From contig NZ_CP041402.1 in NCBI RefSeq assembly GCF_007018905.1, positions 4,948,001 through 5,012,000 of the forward strand: 64,000 nucleotides of DNA, written 5' to 3'. This stretch comes from Tardiphaga sp. vice304. Lineage in GTDB: Bacteria; Pseudomonadota; Alphaproteobacteria; Rhizobiales; Xanthobacteraceae. Position numbers and translations under genes: made by a program. Shown here one piece after another: positions 38,585 through 46,758 of this stretch (positions are counted from its first letter, which is position 1; the number at the start of each line of letters is the position of its first letter). The notes under the pieces are model-generated. The model was not told where the DNA came from. It did no database searches and saw nothing but the letters and a program-made list of their open reading frames with translations.

Positions 38585-38675
38585 TTGCATTGGTTTTGCA
38601 ACTCCCCACACAATGGCCGGCCAGCCGTTCGGCAGCTCTTGCAAATTAACGTTGTTCCACATTCGACGATGCAAA
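38585..38675. promoter_or_regulatory. TTGCA motif cluster between phasin and kinase genes
   Basis: TTGCA at 38585, TTTTGCAA near 38594, TTGCAAATT at 38639 and ATGCAAAA near 38670, in the 340-bp divergent gap. The motifs recall those in front of the first phasin gene. The rest of the gap (38455-38794) shows no gene. Confidence 0.35.
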
Positions 38676-38794
38676 AACGGCGCTGCCGTGGACCTGCGCG
38701 TCACCGCGCGCGATACTGAATTAAGTGTTAATGCTGAAACGATGAAGCCGCCGACTCGCCCCGCGGGTCTCCATTCGTAAGCCATGAAGTGCCG

Positions 38795-41700
38795 ATGAAC
38801 AGCGCGGAAATCCAGTTGCGAGGCGTCAGCGATGCCAGGCTGGCCTTGCACGCGACAAGCAACCAGCCGGCCTGGCTGTGGTCGCTCGACGGCACGCGAA
38901 TCCTGTGGGCCAATCCGGTCGGCGCAAGGCTGTTCGATGCCGAACACGCCGCAGCCCTGTTCACCAGAAGCTTCGGCCCCGCCGATCCGCATCGCCGCCA
39001 GATCGCGCAACTCGGCGAGCGGCTGCCGGAAAACGGCGCGGTACGGCTGGAGCGGCTGCGCGGATTTGGCGCAGCGCTCGGCAGCCTGATGACCTGCGCC
39101 TGCGCACGGCTGGACTTCACCGATGGCGGCGCCGGCCTGCTGGTGGTGGCGGTGGAGCCGACGGGCCGCTTCATGCCGCTCCTGCAGCGGTTGCAAAATC
39201 TGGTCGAGGGCATCGACGCGCCGATTGCCGCGTTTGCGCGCGACGGGCAATTCATCGGCGCCTCCCCGGCAGCGCAGGCTTTGCTCGGTTTCCACGACCT
39301 CAATGGGGCTGACCTCGACAGCGCGCGCAACGATGCACTGCAGGTGGGACGCCACGAGACCCCGATCGGCTTCGGCCATATGGTGCTGCAACGCGTCGGC
39401 AGCGGCGCCGATGTCGGGCTGGTCGCGCTGATCGTGCCTCGCGTGGCGCAGGCTACGCCGATCGAACCGCCGGCCGAGATGCTGCAATCCACGCGCGTCG
39501 AAAGCCAAGCCCCGCCAACCGAACCGGCGGATGCCGAGGATGCGGTCGAGGCCGACGCCAGGCGGGCACCGCCCGAACTGACCGCGCACGAGACCGAAGT
39601 CGATCACGCCATCGAACGGGAAGCCGTCCTCGAAGATCGCGAAGTGGCACCCGAGCCCGAGCCGACGTCCGAACTGGAAGCCGCGATTGCCGAGACCGTC
39701 GCGCGGACCGGAGCGCCCTCGCAGGCCGCGGTATCGCCGCGGGCCGATTCCGAACCATCGCCCTTTGTCGAAGCCGTGGCCGACGAACCCGCGGCCGGGC
39801 CGGAGCTTGCAGCGTTGGCGCCGCGCAGCACGCCGCTGCGCTTCACCTGGCAGATCGATGCCGACGGCCGCTTTGCGCTGAATTCGGACGAATTCCTGCG
39901 TCTGATCGGCGCGCCGAGTGCGGCCGCTTCCGGTCCCTGGACCGAGATTGCCGCCGATCGCGGCCTCGATCCCGACGGGCGCATGGCCGCTGCGCTCACG
40001 ACACGCGCGCCGTGGAGCGGCATCACGCTGCTGTGGCCGGTCGATGGCGGCGGCCGGTTGCCGGTCGAAATGGCCGGGTTGCCGTTGTTCGACCGCGATC
40101 ACCATGTATACGGTTGGCGCGGCTTCGGCATCTGCCGCAATTTCGAAGCGATCGCTCAGCTGGTCGCCCCGCCCCGCCCCGTCCCGCCGGACGATCCACT
40201 GCCGCCATCGCTGTCTGCGGACATCGCCCAGGCCGGACCGGTTGGCGACAGCCTCGAAGACGAACCGAACGCGCTTACCCCCGAGACCGAATCCGACATG
40301 ACAACGACCATCGAACCGGACCTTCACGCGGACCCTTTGCAGAACGTCGTGCTGTTCCAGCCGGGCGATCTCAAATCGCCGACACTGACGCCGGTCGAAA
40401 ACAACGCCTTCCACGAATTGGCGCGGCAGTTGTCGGCGAGGCTTGAGGCCGAGGTGGGCATCGAAGGCGTACAGTCTTCCGATTCCTCGTTCGAAGCTGC
40501 GTCGACCGACGAAGGTGCAAGCCCTGACGTGGCGCCAGGCTCTGGCGTGGCGCGCGAACAGGCTCTGCTCGACCTGTTGCCGGTGCCGGTGCTGGTCACC
40601 CGGGAGGATCGGCTGATACACGCCAATCCGGCTTTCCTGTCCATGATGGGCTATCCCAGCCTGGACGCCCTCGAACAGGCCGGCGGGCTAGACGCGCATT
40701 ATGCAGAGCCCGGCCTTGGCGGCTCTGCGGTGCCGACCGATGTCCGCATGTTCGCGGTCGAGTGGGACGGCGAACCCGCCGAAGGACTGATTTTTGGCAC
40801 GGCGCCAGTCGTTGCTGCCGGGCAGCCGGCCGAGGTTGCAGCACCCGCGATAGCCGCCGAAGCGCCGGTCGCCGGCCAGGCCAATGCGGAAGAACTCGCC
40901 GCGATCCTCGACACCATGGCGGAAGGCGTCGTGATGTTCGACGCCGAAGGCAATATCCACGCCTGCAACCGCAGCGCCGAGGCGCTGTTCGGCTATGACG
41001 GCGCGCTGCTGACACAGCGCAATTTGATCGACCTGTTCGCCCAGGAGAGCCAGCGCGTGCTGCGCGAATATATCGAGGCCATCAAGCAGGACAATGTCGC
41101 CAGCCTGTTCGAGCAGGGCCGCGAGGCGCTTGGCCAGGTTCGCGCCGGGGGCCTAGTGCCGATGTCGGTGATGATCGGCCGCACCCGCTCGGACGCCGGC
41201 AACTTCTTCGCCGTGCTGCGCGATCTGACGCAGGCCAAGAAGACCGAAAGCGAACTGCTCGCCGCACGGCGCCAGGCGGACCACGCAGCGACCGCCAAGG
41301 CCGACGTGCTGGCGCGGATCAGCCACGAGGTCCGCACGCCGCTCAACGCCATCATCGGCTTCGCCGAAGTGATGATCGACGAGCGTTTCGGCGCGCTCGG
41401 CAACGAGCGATATCTGGATTACATGAAAGACGTGCGCGCCTCTGGCGAGCGTGTGCTGACGATCGTCAACGACCTGCTCGACCTGTCACGGATCGAGACC
41501 GGCAAGCTGGATCTGTCTTTCGCCGCGCAAAACCTCAACGAGATGGTGGAGCAATGCGTCTCGGTGATGCAGCCGCAAGCCAATCGCGGTCGCATCATCA
41601 TCCGTACCTCGCTGTCGCATCTCGCGCCGGTGGTCACCGCCGATGCCCGCGCGCTGCGCCAGATAACGCTGAACCTGATCGGCAACTCGATCCATCTCGC

Positions 41701-41989
41701 CAATGCCGGTGGGCAGGTGATCGTCTCCACCGCGCTGTCGGACGAGGGCGACGTGGTGCTGCGCGTCCGCGACACCGGCCACGGCCTCAATGACAGCGAG
41801 CTCGCCGCGGCCATGGAGCCGTTCAGCCACCAGGCCCCGAACGACCAGGCGCCGGACAGCGCGGCCGTCAGTCTGTCGCTGACCAAGGCGCTGGTCGAAG
41901 CCAACCGCGCCCTCTTCCAGATCAAGACCGCGCCAAGCTCCGGCACGCTGATCGAAGTGGTATTCGCCGACGCCAGGGTGAAGGCATAG
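38795..41989 (+). CDS. PdhS/PleC-DivJ family sensor histidine kinase with degenerate ATP lid
   Basis: 1064 residues, no membrane helix. The first 500 residues are Ala/Pro/Glu-rich with weak PAS-like blocks (near 20-60 and 335-450). Two clearer PAS domains lie near 590-640 and 700-810. The HisKA dimerisation domain has the phosphorylated His844 (RISHEVRTPLNAIIGFAEVM), and the sequence after it is closely of the PdhS/PleC/DivJ type that acts on the cell-cycle regulator DivK. In the ATPase domain Asn964 and the G1 motif (Asp993, DTGHG) are kept. The glycine-rich G2 box expected before LTKALVEANRA is replaced by DSAAVSLS from residue 1021. It may thus act mainly as a phosphatase or scaffold. Start at ATG 38795; GTG 38789 is in frame. 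Confidence 0.85.
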   Translation: MNSAEIQLRGVSDARLALHATSNQPAWLWSLDGTRILWANPVGARLFDAEHAAALFTRSFGPADPHRRQIAQLGERLPENGAVRLERLRGFGAALGSLMTCACARLDFTDGGAGLLVVAVEPTGRFMPLLQRLQNLVEGIDAPIAAFARDGQFIGASPAAQALLGFHDLNGADLDSARNDALQVGRHETPIGFGHMVLQRVGSGADVGLVALIVPRVAQATPIEPPAEMLQSTRVESQAPPTEPADAEDAVEADARRAPPELTAHETEVDHAIEREAVLEDREVAPEPEPTSELEAAIAETVARTGAPSQAAVSPRADSEPSPFVEAVADEPAAGPELAALAPRSTPLRFTWQIDADGRFALNSDEFLRLIGAPSAAASGPWTEIAADRGLDPDGRMAAALTTRAPWSGITLLWPVDGGGRLPVEMAGLPLFDRDHHVYGWRGFGICRNFEAIAQLVAPPRPVPPDDPLPPSLSADIAQAGPVGDSLEDEPNALTPETESDMTTTIEPDLHADPLQNVVLFQPGDLKSPTLTPVENNAFHELARQLSARLEAEVGIEGVQSSDSSFEAASTDEGASPDVAPGSGVAREQALLDLLPVPVLVTREDRLIHANPAFLSMMGYPSLDALEQAGGLDAHYAEPGLGGSAVPTDVRMFAVEWDGEPAEGLIFGTAPVVAAGQPAEVAAPAIAAEAPVAGQANAEELAAILDTMAEGVVMFDAEGNIHACNRSAEALFGYDGALLTQRNLIDLFAQESQRVLREYIEAIKQDNVASLFEQGREALGQVRAGGLVPMSVMIGRTRSDAGNFFAVLRDLTQAKKTESELLAARRQADHAATAKADVLARISHEVRTPLNAIIGFAEVMIDERFGALGNERYLDYMKDVRASGERVLTIVNDLLDLSRIETGKLDLSFAAQNLNEMVEQCVSVMQPQANRGRIIIRTSLSHLAPVVTADARALRQITLNLIGNSIHLANAGGQVIVSTALSDEGDVVLRVRDTGHGLNDSELAAAMEPFSHQAPNDQAPDSAAVSLSLTKALVEANRALFQIKTAPSSGTLIEVVFADARVKA

Positions 41990-41999
41990 CACGCGCGGT

Positions 42000-44363
42000 T
42001 CAGGCCACCGCTGCCTGAACTGTCATCAGGCCCGCGTCCGCGTCGTGATCCTTGCTCCGCGCGAAGGCGATCGCCTCGCTCCCGATCATTGGCCGGGCAT
42101 AGACGTAGCCCTGGACCATGTCGCAGCGGAAGCTGCGAAGGATCTCCACTTCGGCGACTTTCTCCGCGCCTTCGGCCACGATGGTCATGCCCAGACCGCG
42201 CCCGAGCGCAACGATGCCTTCGAGCAGTTTGCGGGCCCTGGCGGATTCAGCGATGCCGTCGATGAAGATGCGGTCGATCTTCAGCTTGTCGAACGGCAAC
42301 TGGGTCAGATAGCCGAGCGACGAATAGTCGGTCCCGAAATCATCGAGCGCCAGCGTGACGCCCAGTTTCTTGAGCTCGGTGAGCACCTTGCGGACCCGTC
42401 CCACGGCATGGTCGGCCATCAGGCTTTCCGTCAGTTCGAGGCACAGCAGATGCGGCGGCAGCCTGGTCTCGTTAAGCACGCGTACGACATCGCCGATGAA
42501 GTCCGAATGCCATATCTGGGCGGCGTACACGTTAACCGCGACCTCTCGCGGCGGCTCACCGGCATCGATCCAGCGCTTGGCCTGGTTGGTGGCCGCGCGT
42601 AACACCCACAGACCGAGATCGCAGATCAGCTGCGAACTCTCAGCGATCGGGATGAACTCCGCCGGAGGGACGTTGCCGCGCACCGGATGGTTCCAGCGCA
42701 GCAGCGCCTCAAAGCCAACCACCCGGCCAGACGAAAGATCCGCCTGCGGTTGGTAGTGCACCGCAAGTCCGCAGTTCTGCTGAACGGCGCCGCGCAGGTC
42801 GCGCGCGAGCGCAATCTTGTGCTGGACGATTTCGCTCATGTCGGGATTGAAGAACTTGGCGCGTCCGCGACCTTCCTCTTTCGCCTGGTAAAGCGCGAGA
42901 TCGGCATGGCGCAACAGATCGCCGACATTGTTGCCGTCATGCGGGAACAGCGCGATCCCGATGCTGGCGCCAACCAGCACTTCACCGGAGCTCAGCGAGA
43001 TCGGGTCGGCGATCGCCGAGATTACCTGTGCAGCCAGCGTCTCGACCTCTGCGAGGGCAGTATAGCTTCGCACGATGATCGCGAACTCGTCTCCGCCGAG
43101 ACGACTGAGAACGTGACGGCTACCGAGCTGGCGCGAGAGCAGATGCGCGACGCGAACCAGCAGTTCGTCTCCTGCCGCGTGCCCCAGCGAGTCGTTGACC
43201 TCCTTGAAACGGTCGAGGTCCAGCAATAGCAGCGCACCGCTTTTACCAACCAGCTGCCGCACCAGCAGACTATTGAGTTCGCGGTGGAACAGCGCGCGGT
43301 TGGCCAGCGCCGTCAGCGGATCATGATAGGCCAACTGTTCGAGCTGCTCCTCGGCGCGCTTTCGTTCCGAGATGTCCTGAATGGTGCCGTGAAAGCCGAT
43401 GATATGCCCGTCGGCATCGCTCGTCGCCTTGTTGGTTACGACCAGATCGCCGATCGAATTATCGCCCCGCCGATACTTGATATCGACGCTCTTGATCGCT
43501 CCGGTGCGCGCCACCTCGGCCTGGGCTTCGAGCACGCGCTGCGCGCCGTCGTCGATGTAGCCGCCCACGACCGCAGCGTGGCTGGTACGGAAGCTCACCG
43601 GATCATATTCCAGAAGCGAATACAGCTCCGGCGACCACCAGATGTCGTCGTCGCCCAGTCGATAGCTCCAGTCGCCGATTTTCCCCATCCGCTGGGCCTC
43701 GACGAGCTGGCCGGAACGTTGCGTGAGGGTGGCTTCCGCCCGCCGCAGTTCAACTTCGCGCGCCTCGAGCGATTGGTTCTGGTCGAGCAGATCGGCATTC
43801 TTTCGCGATATGACCGCATTGGCCGCACTGAGCTCCCGCAGGGCCCGGTCGAGCGCGCGCAGCGGCAGCACCCGAACTGCGAAGTAGCTGCCAAGGCTGA
43901 GCAGAATCGACAGCAGCGAGACAATACCCAGGCGACGCAGCAGCGGATCGAGCGGGACGGAGAACTGAAACGATCCAACCGTTGCCCCAGCGACGACCAC
44001 CGGCGCGACGCGGCTCAGTTCGAAGCGAGACGCCTGCGTGCCGCCGGAAAATATCTGATTGCCGTCCTGGTCGAAGATCCACTCGCGTGCGCCCTCCATC
44101 GACGCCTCCGGCAACTCGACGACTTCGGCAAGGCGCACCGTCTGGTACTGCCACATCACCGCGTTTTCGTAGATGAACCTCGACAGGCGATGGGCACCGA
44201 GCTGGACGCGGAACGCAGCGCGCGAGCTTTCGAAACCGTAGCCGACCACGGCATAGCCTGCAGGCACGCCCACGCCGATCAGACAGGCAATCGAGAGCGC
44301 CACCGCGTTCACGGTGCGGCGTAACGAGCGCCCTTGGCGCTCGATATGGTCATGATCACTCAT
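42000..44363 (-). CDS. Membrane GGDEF-EAL protein (c-di-GMP turnover) with PAS domain
   Basis: 787 residues from ATG 44363. Membrane helix 1 at about 18-42, a periplasmic loop of about 100 residues with the pattern of a small sensor domain, and helix 2 near 147-170. A coiled coil and a PAS/PAC domain (GDWSYRLGDDDIWWSPELYSLLEYDP) follow. The GGDEF motif is intact at 423-427 and the EAL motif at Glu552 is intact (FEALLRWNHP), so both cyclase and phosphodiesterase activities are possible. The gene overlaps the end of the PstS-like gene by eight bases, implying translational coupling. The binding protein is the likely sensory partner of the periplasmic loop. Confidence 0.9.
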   Translation of the reverse strand: MSDHDHIERQGRSLRRTVNAVALSIACLIGVGVPAGYAVVGYGFESSRAAFRVQLGAHRLSRFIYENAVMWQYQTVRLAEVVELPEASMEGAREWIFDQDGNQIFSGGTQASRFELSRVAPVVVAGATVGSFQFSVPLDPLLRRLGIVSLLSILLSLGSYFAVRVLPLRALDRALRELSAANAVISRKNADLLDQNQSLEAREVELRRAEATLTQRSGQLVEAQRMGKIGDWSYRLGDDDIWWSPELYSLLEYDPVSFRTSHAAVVGGYIDDGAQRVLEAQAEVARTGAIKSVDIKYRRGDNSIGDLVVTNKATSDADGHIIGFHGTIQDISERKRAEEQLEQLAYHDPLTALANRALFHRELNSLLVRQLVGKSGALLLLDLDRFKEVNDSLGHAAGDELLVRVAHLLSRQLGSRHVLSRLGGDEFAIIVRSYTALAEVETLAAQVISAIADPISLSSGEVLVGASIGIALFPHDGNNVGDLLRHADLALYQAKEEGRGRAKFFNPDMSEIVQHKIALARDLRGAVQQNCGLAVHYQPQADLSSGRVVGFEALLRWNHPVRGNVPPAEFIPIAESSQLICDLGLWVLRAATNQAKRWIDAGEPPREVAVNVYAAQIWHSDFIGDVVRVLNETRLPPHLLCLELTESLMADHAVGRVRKVLTELKKLGVTLALDDFGTDYSSLGYLTQLPFDKLKIDRIFIDGIAESARARKLLEGIVALGRGLGMTIVAEGAEKVAEVEILRSFRCDMVQGYVYARPMIGSEAIAFARSKDHDADAGLMTVQAAVA

Positions 44364-45213
44364 GCGCAACCGTCAGATTTCCGGTCTGCCACAGCAGCCG
44401 TTCACCGGCGGGCGAGCGAAGGAATTCGACAAAGCGATCGACGGTCGGGTTTTGTCGCGCCGATCGTATCAGATAGAATTTCTTGCCGTAGGGATAGCTG
44501 CCCCGCGCCAGATCTTCCAGCGATGGCGCCACCCCGTCGATGGCGACAAATCGCAGGCGCGGCTTTTCCATCAGAACCTGCGTCAGGCTGGCGGCGACCA
44601 GTGAACCATCGATCCGTTCAGCCATCCGGAAGTTGTCCTGATCGGTCGCCGCGACGGGGATGTCACGATGTTCCCGCATGGTGGCGATCGCCGCAACCAT
44701 GCCCGGGAATGTCGCACCAAGTAGCGTGGAATCGCTTTCGCTGCGCGGACGCAGAATAACGCGCACCGGCGATTCATCCGGCCAGGTCGAAGCTGCGCTG
44801 GCGTAGAACCCCGCTATATCAGCGCTCTTGATATCTCCCGGAGCGGAATTCGAACTGACCAGACCGAATGGAGACGTCGCAAAATGCATGGCCCGCAGCG
44901 ACGCCGCAGCTTCCTCGGGCTTCAGTTCGCGCGACGAGGCGGCAAGATCGAGCGCCCCATCCCGGACGGCGGCGATCCCCCCTGAACTTCCGAGACTCGG
45001 CACGATGTCCAGCCGAACGCCCGGGGTCGCCGCAGAGAACGCCTCGCCAAGGGTCTTCATCATTCCTGCCGCTGCGCCGGTACCACCGACGCGCAGCGTC
45101 TGAGCATTGGCCCCGCCCGGCAGCACAAGACCGAGGACAACGCCGAGTATCACAAGCGCGGATCGGCGAAGGCCTGTTCGCGGATGCAATTGTAGCTTCA
45201 CCATGGACATCAT
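44356..45213 (-). CDS. PstS-like periplasmic substrate-binding protein
   Basis: 285 residues with a clear signal peptide (about 1-37, RRSALVILGVVLGLVLPGGANA). The mature part is a two-lobed binding protein of the phosphate/PBPL type: RVGGTGAAAGMMKTLGEAF, then VPSLGSSGGIAAVRDGALDLAASSREL, the serine- and glycine-rich loop that holds phosphate in PstS. No ABC permease or ATPase is nearby; the next gene, overlapping by eight bases, encodes a membrane GGDEF-EAL protein. This suggests signalling rather than uptake. The start could be at 45213 or at the in-frame ATG 45204. Ligand not proven. Confidence 0.82.
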   Translation of the reverse strand: MMSMVKLQLHPRTGLRRSALVILGVVLGLVLPGGANAQTLRVGGTGAAAGMMKTLGEAFSAATPGVRLDIVPSLGSSGGIAAVRDGALDLAASSRELKPEEAAASLRAMHFATSPFGLVSSNSAPGDIKSADIAGFYASAASTWPDESPVRVILRPRSESDSTLLGATFPGMVAAIATMREHRDIPVAATDQDNFRMAERIDGSLVAASLTQVLMEKPRLRFVAIDGVAPSLEDLARGSYPYGKKFYLIRSARQNPTVDRFVEFLRSPAGERLLWQTGNLTVAHE

Positions 45214-45573
45214 CTGAGCTGCCGTTCCGTGCCAGAATTGCAGCTAAGGCTAGCGTCTTACCCTTAACTTAATACGAACCGCAACCGGTGAAGCGGTCCA
45301 CCCTCCATTTACCCTGCTACCTAATTGCACAGGATCGCATATCCAGACACCGAAGTTGCGATGTGTGCCCGCCCAGGGCCCGTTCTGTCATCCGGGAATC
45401 TACAACGTTGCGTGTGACCACGCGCAACGGAATGCCGTGGCGCACGACCGCACAGCTCGCAGCAGCGGAAATCTGGAATCTCTCTAGAACGGTAGAATCG
45501 CGACATTGCGTCGCGCGTCTGTGGCCACCTACTGCGCTACTCCATCCACATTGCCCGCTGTCCGGAGTTGTTC
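45214..45573. other. Divergent intergenic region, 360 bp
   Basis: No coding frame with normal codon use, tRNA, or clear repeat. It has to hold the promoters of the PstS-like/GGDEF-EAL pair and of the iron-binding protein gene. A TCTAGAACGGTAGAAT stretch near 45483 recalls an iron-responsive (Irr-type) element only loosely and is not called. Confidence 0.5.
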
Positions 45574-46590
45574 ATGATCGCGCGTCCCGTTGTTACCGCC
45601 GTTTTTGCCCTCGCCTGTTTCGGCGCCTCCACCGCGCACGCCGCCGAGGGGGTCAACGTCTACACCTACCGCGAAACCAAACTGGTGCAGCCGCTGTTCG
45701 AGGCGTTCAGCAAGGACACCGGCATCAAGGTCAACGTGATCTCCGCCTCGTCCGGCCTCGAGCAACGCATGAAGGCCGAGGGCGCCAACAGCCCGGCCGA
45801 CGTGTTGCTGACCGTCGATATCGGCCGCATCGACGAGGCCGTGCAGGCCGGCGTGACGCAGCCTATCAAGTCGGACGTGATCGACAAGAACGTGCCTGCG
45901 CAATATCGCGATCCCGACGGCCACTGGGCCGGCATCTCGATGCGCGCCCGCGTGATCTATGCCGCGAGGGACCGCGTCAAGCAGGACACCATTACTTACG
46001 AAGAACTGGCGGACCCGAAGTGGAAGGGCCGGATCTGCATCCGCTCCGGCCAGCATATCTACAACAACGGGCTGTTTGCCGCCTATGTCGCTCACCACGG
46101 CGAGGCGAAGGCCGAAGCGTGGCTGCACGGCGTCAAGGCCAACCTCGCCCAAAAACCGTCGGGCGGCGACCGCGAGACGGCGCGCGACGTCGCGGCCGGC
46201 AAGTGCGACCTCGGCATCGGCAATACCTATTACTGGGCGCTGATGATGAACGCCGATCCTGACAAGAAGCCGTGGGCGGAAGCCACCCGCGTTATCCTGC
46301 CGACCTTCGAAGGCGGCGGCACCCATGTAAACCTGTCCGGCGTGCTGCTGGCCAAGCACGCGCCGAACAAGGCCAATGCGCTGAAGCTGATCGAGTGGCT
46401 GGCCGGCGAGCAGGCCCAGCAGATCTATGCCGACGCCAATTACGAATATCCGGTGCGCGCGGGCGTCGCGATCAACCCGACCATTGCCGGCTACGGCAAG
46501 CTCGATCCGGATCCGATGCCGATGGCGAAGATCGCCGCCAACCGCAAGGCCGCTGCGACGCTGGTCGACAAGGTCGGGTTCGATAATTGA
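45574..46590 (+). CDS. fbpA: Ferric iron ABC transporter substrate-binding protein
   Basis: 338 residues. The signal peptide is cleaved after about residue 24 (FGASTAHA). The mature protein starts EGVNVYTYRETKLVQPLFEAF, as in FbpA/IdiA proteins. The paired tyrosines in GIGNTYYWALM are the metal ligands of this group, and the N-terminal YTYRE tyrosine adds a third. It would bring Fe(III) to the permease encoded by the next gene. GGAG lies just upstream of ATG 45574. A repeat composite lies between this gene and the permease gene. No ATPase gene of the transporter is in the window. Confidence 0.92.
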   Translation: MIARPVVTAVFALACFGASTAHAAEGVNVYTYRETKLVQPLFEAFSKDTGIKVNVISASSGLEQRMKAEGANSPADVLLTVDIGRIDEAVQAGVTQPIKSDVIDKNVPAQYRDPDGHWAGISMRARVIYAARDRVKQDTITYEELADPKWKGRICIRSGQHIYNNGLFAAYVAHHGEAKAEAWLHGVKANLAQKPSGGDRETARDVAAGKCDLGIGNTYYWALMMNADPDKKPWAEATRVILPTFEGGGTHVNLSGVLLAKHAPNKANALKLIEWLAGEQAQQIYADANYEYPVRAGVAINPTIAGYGKLDPDPMPMAKIAANRKAAATLVDKVGFDN

Positions 46591-46618
46591 GGATGGCGCA
46601 CAGCTCGGCACTTCTTCT

Positions 46619-46745
46619 TCCTTCTCCCCTTGTGGGAGAAGGTGGCGCGGACGAAGTCCGCGTCGGATGAGGGGGTGCCGCAGAACACAACCCCTCACCC
46701 GTCCGTGCTACGCGCGGCCACCCTCTCCCACAAGGGGAGCGGGTA
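46619..46745. repeat. Composite palindromic repeat (REPIN-like), copy 4
   Basis: Arms CTTCTCCCCTTGTGGGAGAA and CCCTCTCCCACAAGGGGAG, with the inner GCGGACGAAGTCCGC palindrome, as at 12420. It ends 13 bp before the GTG start of the permease gene. Confidence 0.88.
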
Positions 46746-46758
46746 AGAAAGCGCGAGC

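Noticed and set aside
38306..40621. 771-codon minus-strand open frame over the kinase gene
   Set aside because: Product has no recognisable domain and is Arg/His/Gly-rich; the plus strand shows kinase motifs.
45470..45500. TCTAGAACGGTAGAAT as an Irr/ICE-type iron box before the iron-binding protein gene
   Set aside because: It reads as a direct TAGAA repeat rather than the inverted ICE form; too weak to call.
46591..46758. Short open frames inside the palindromic composites (SPTRGEG-type peptides)
   Set aside because: The same peptide appears wherever the repeat occurs, in any frame; it reflects the repeat, not a gene.
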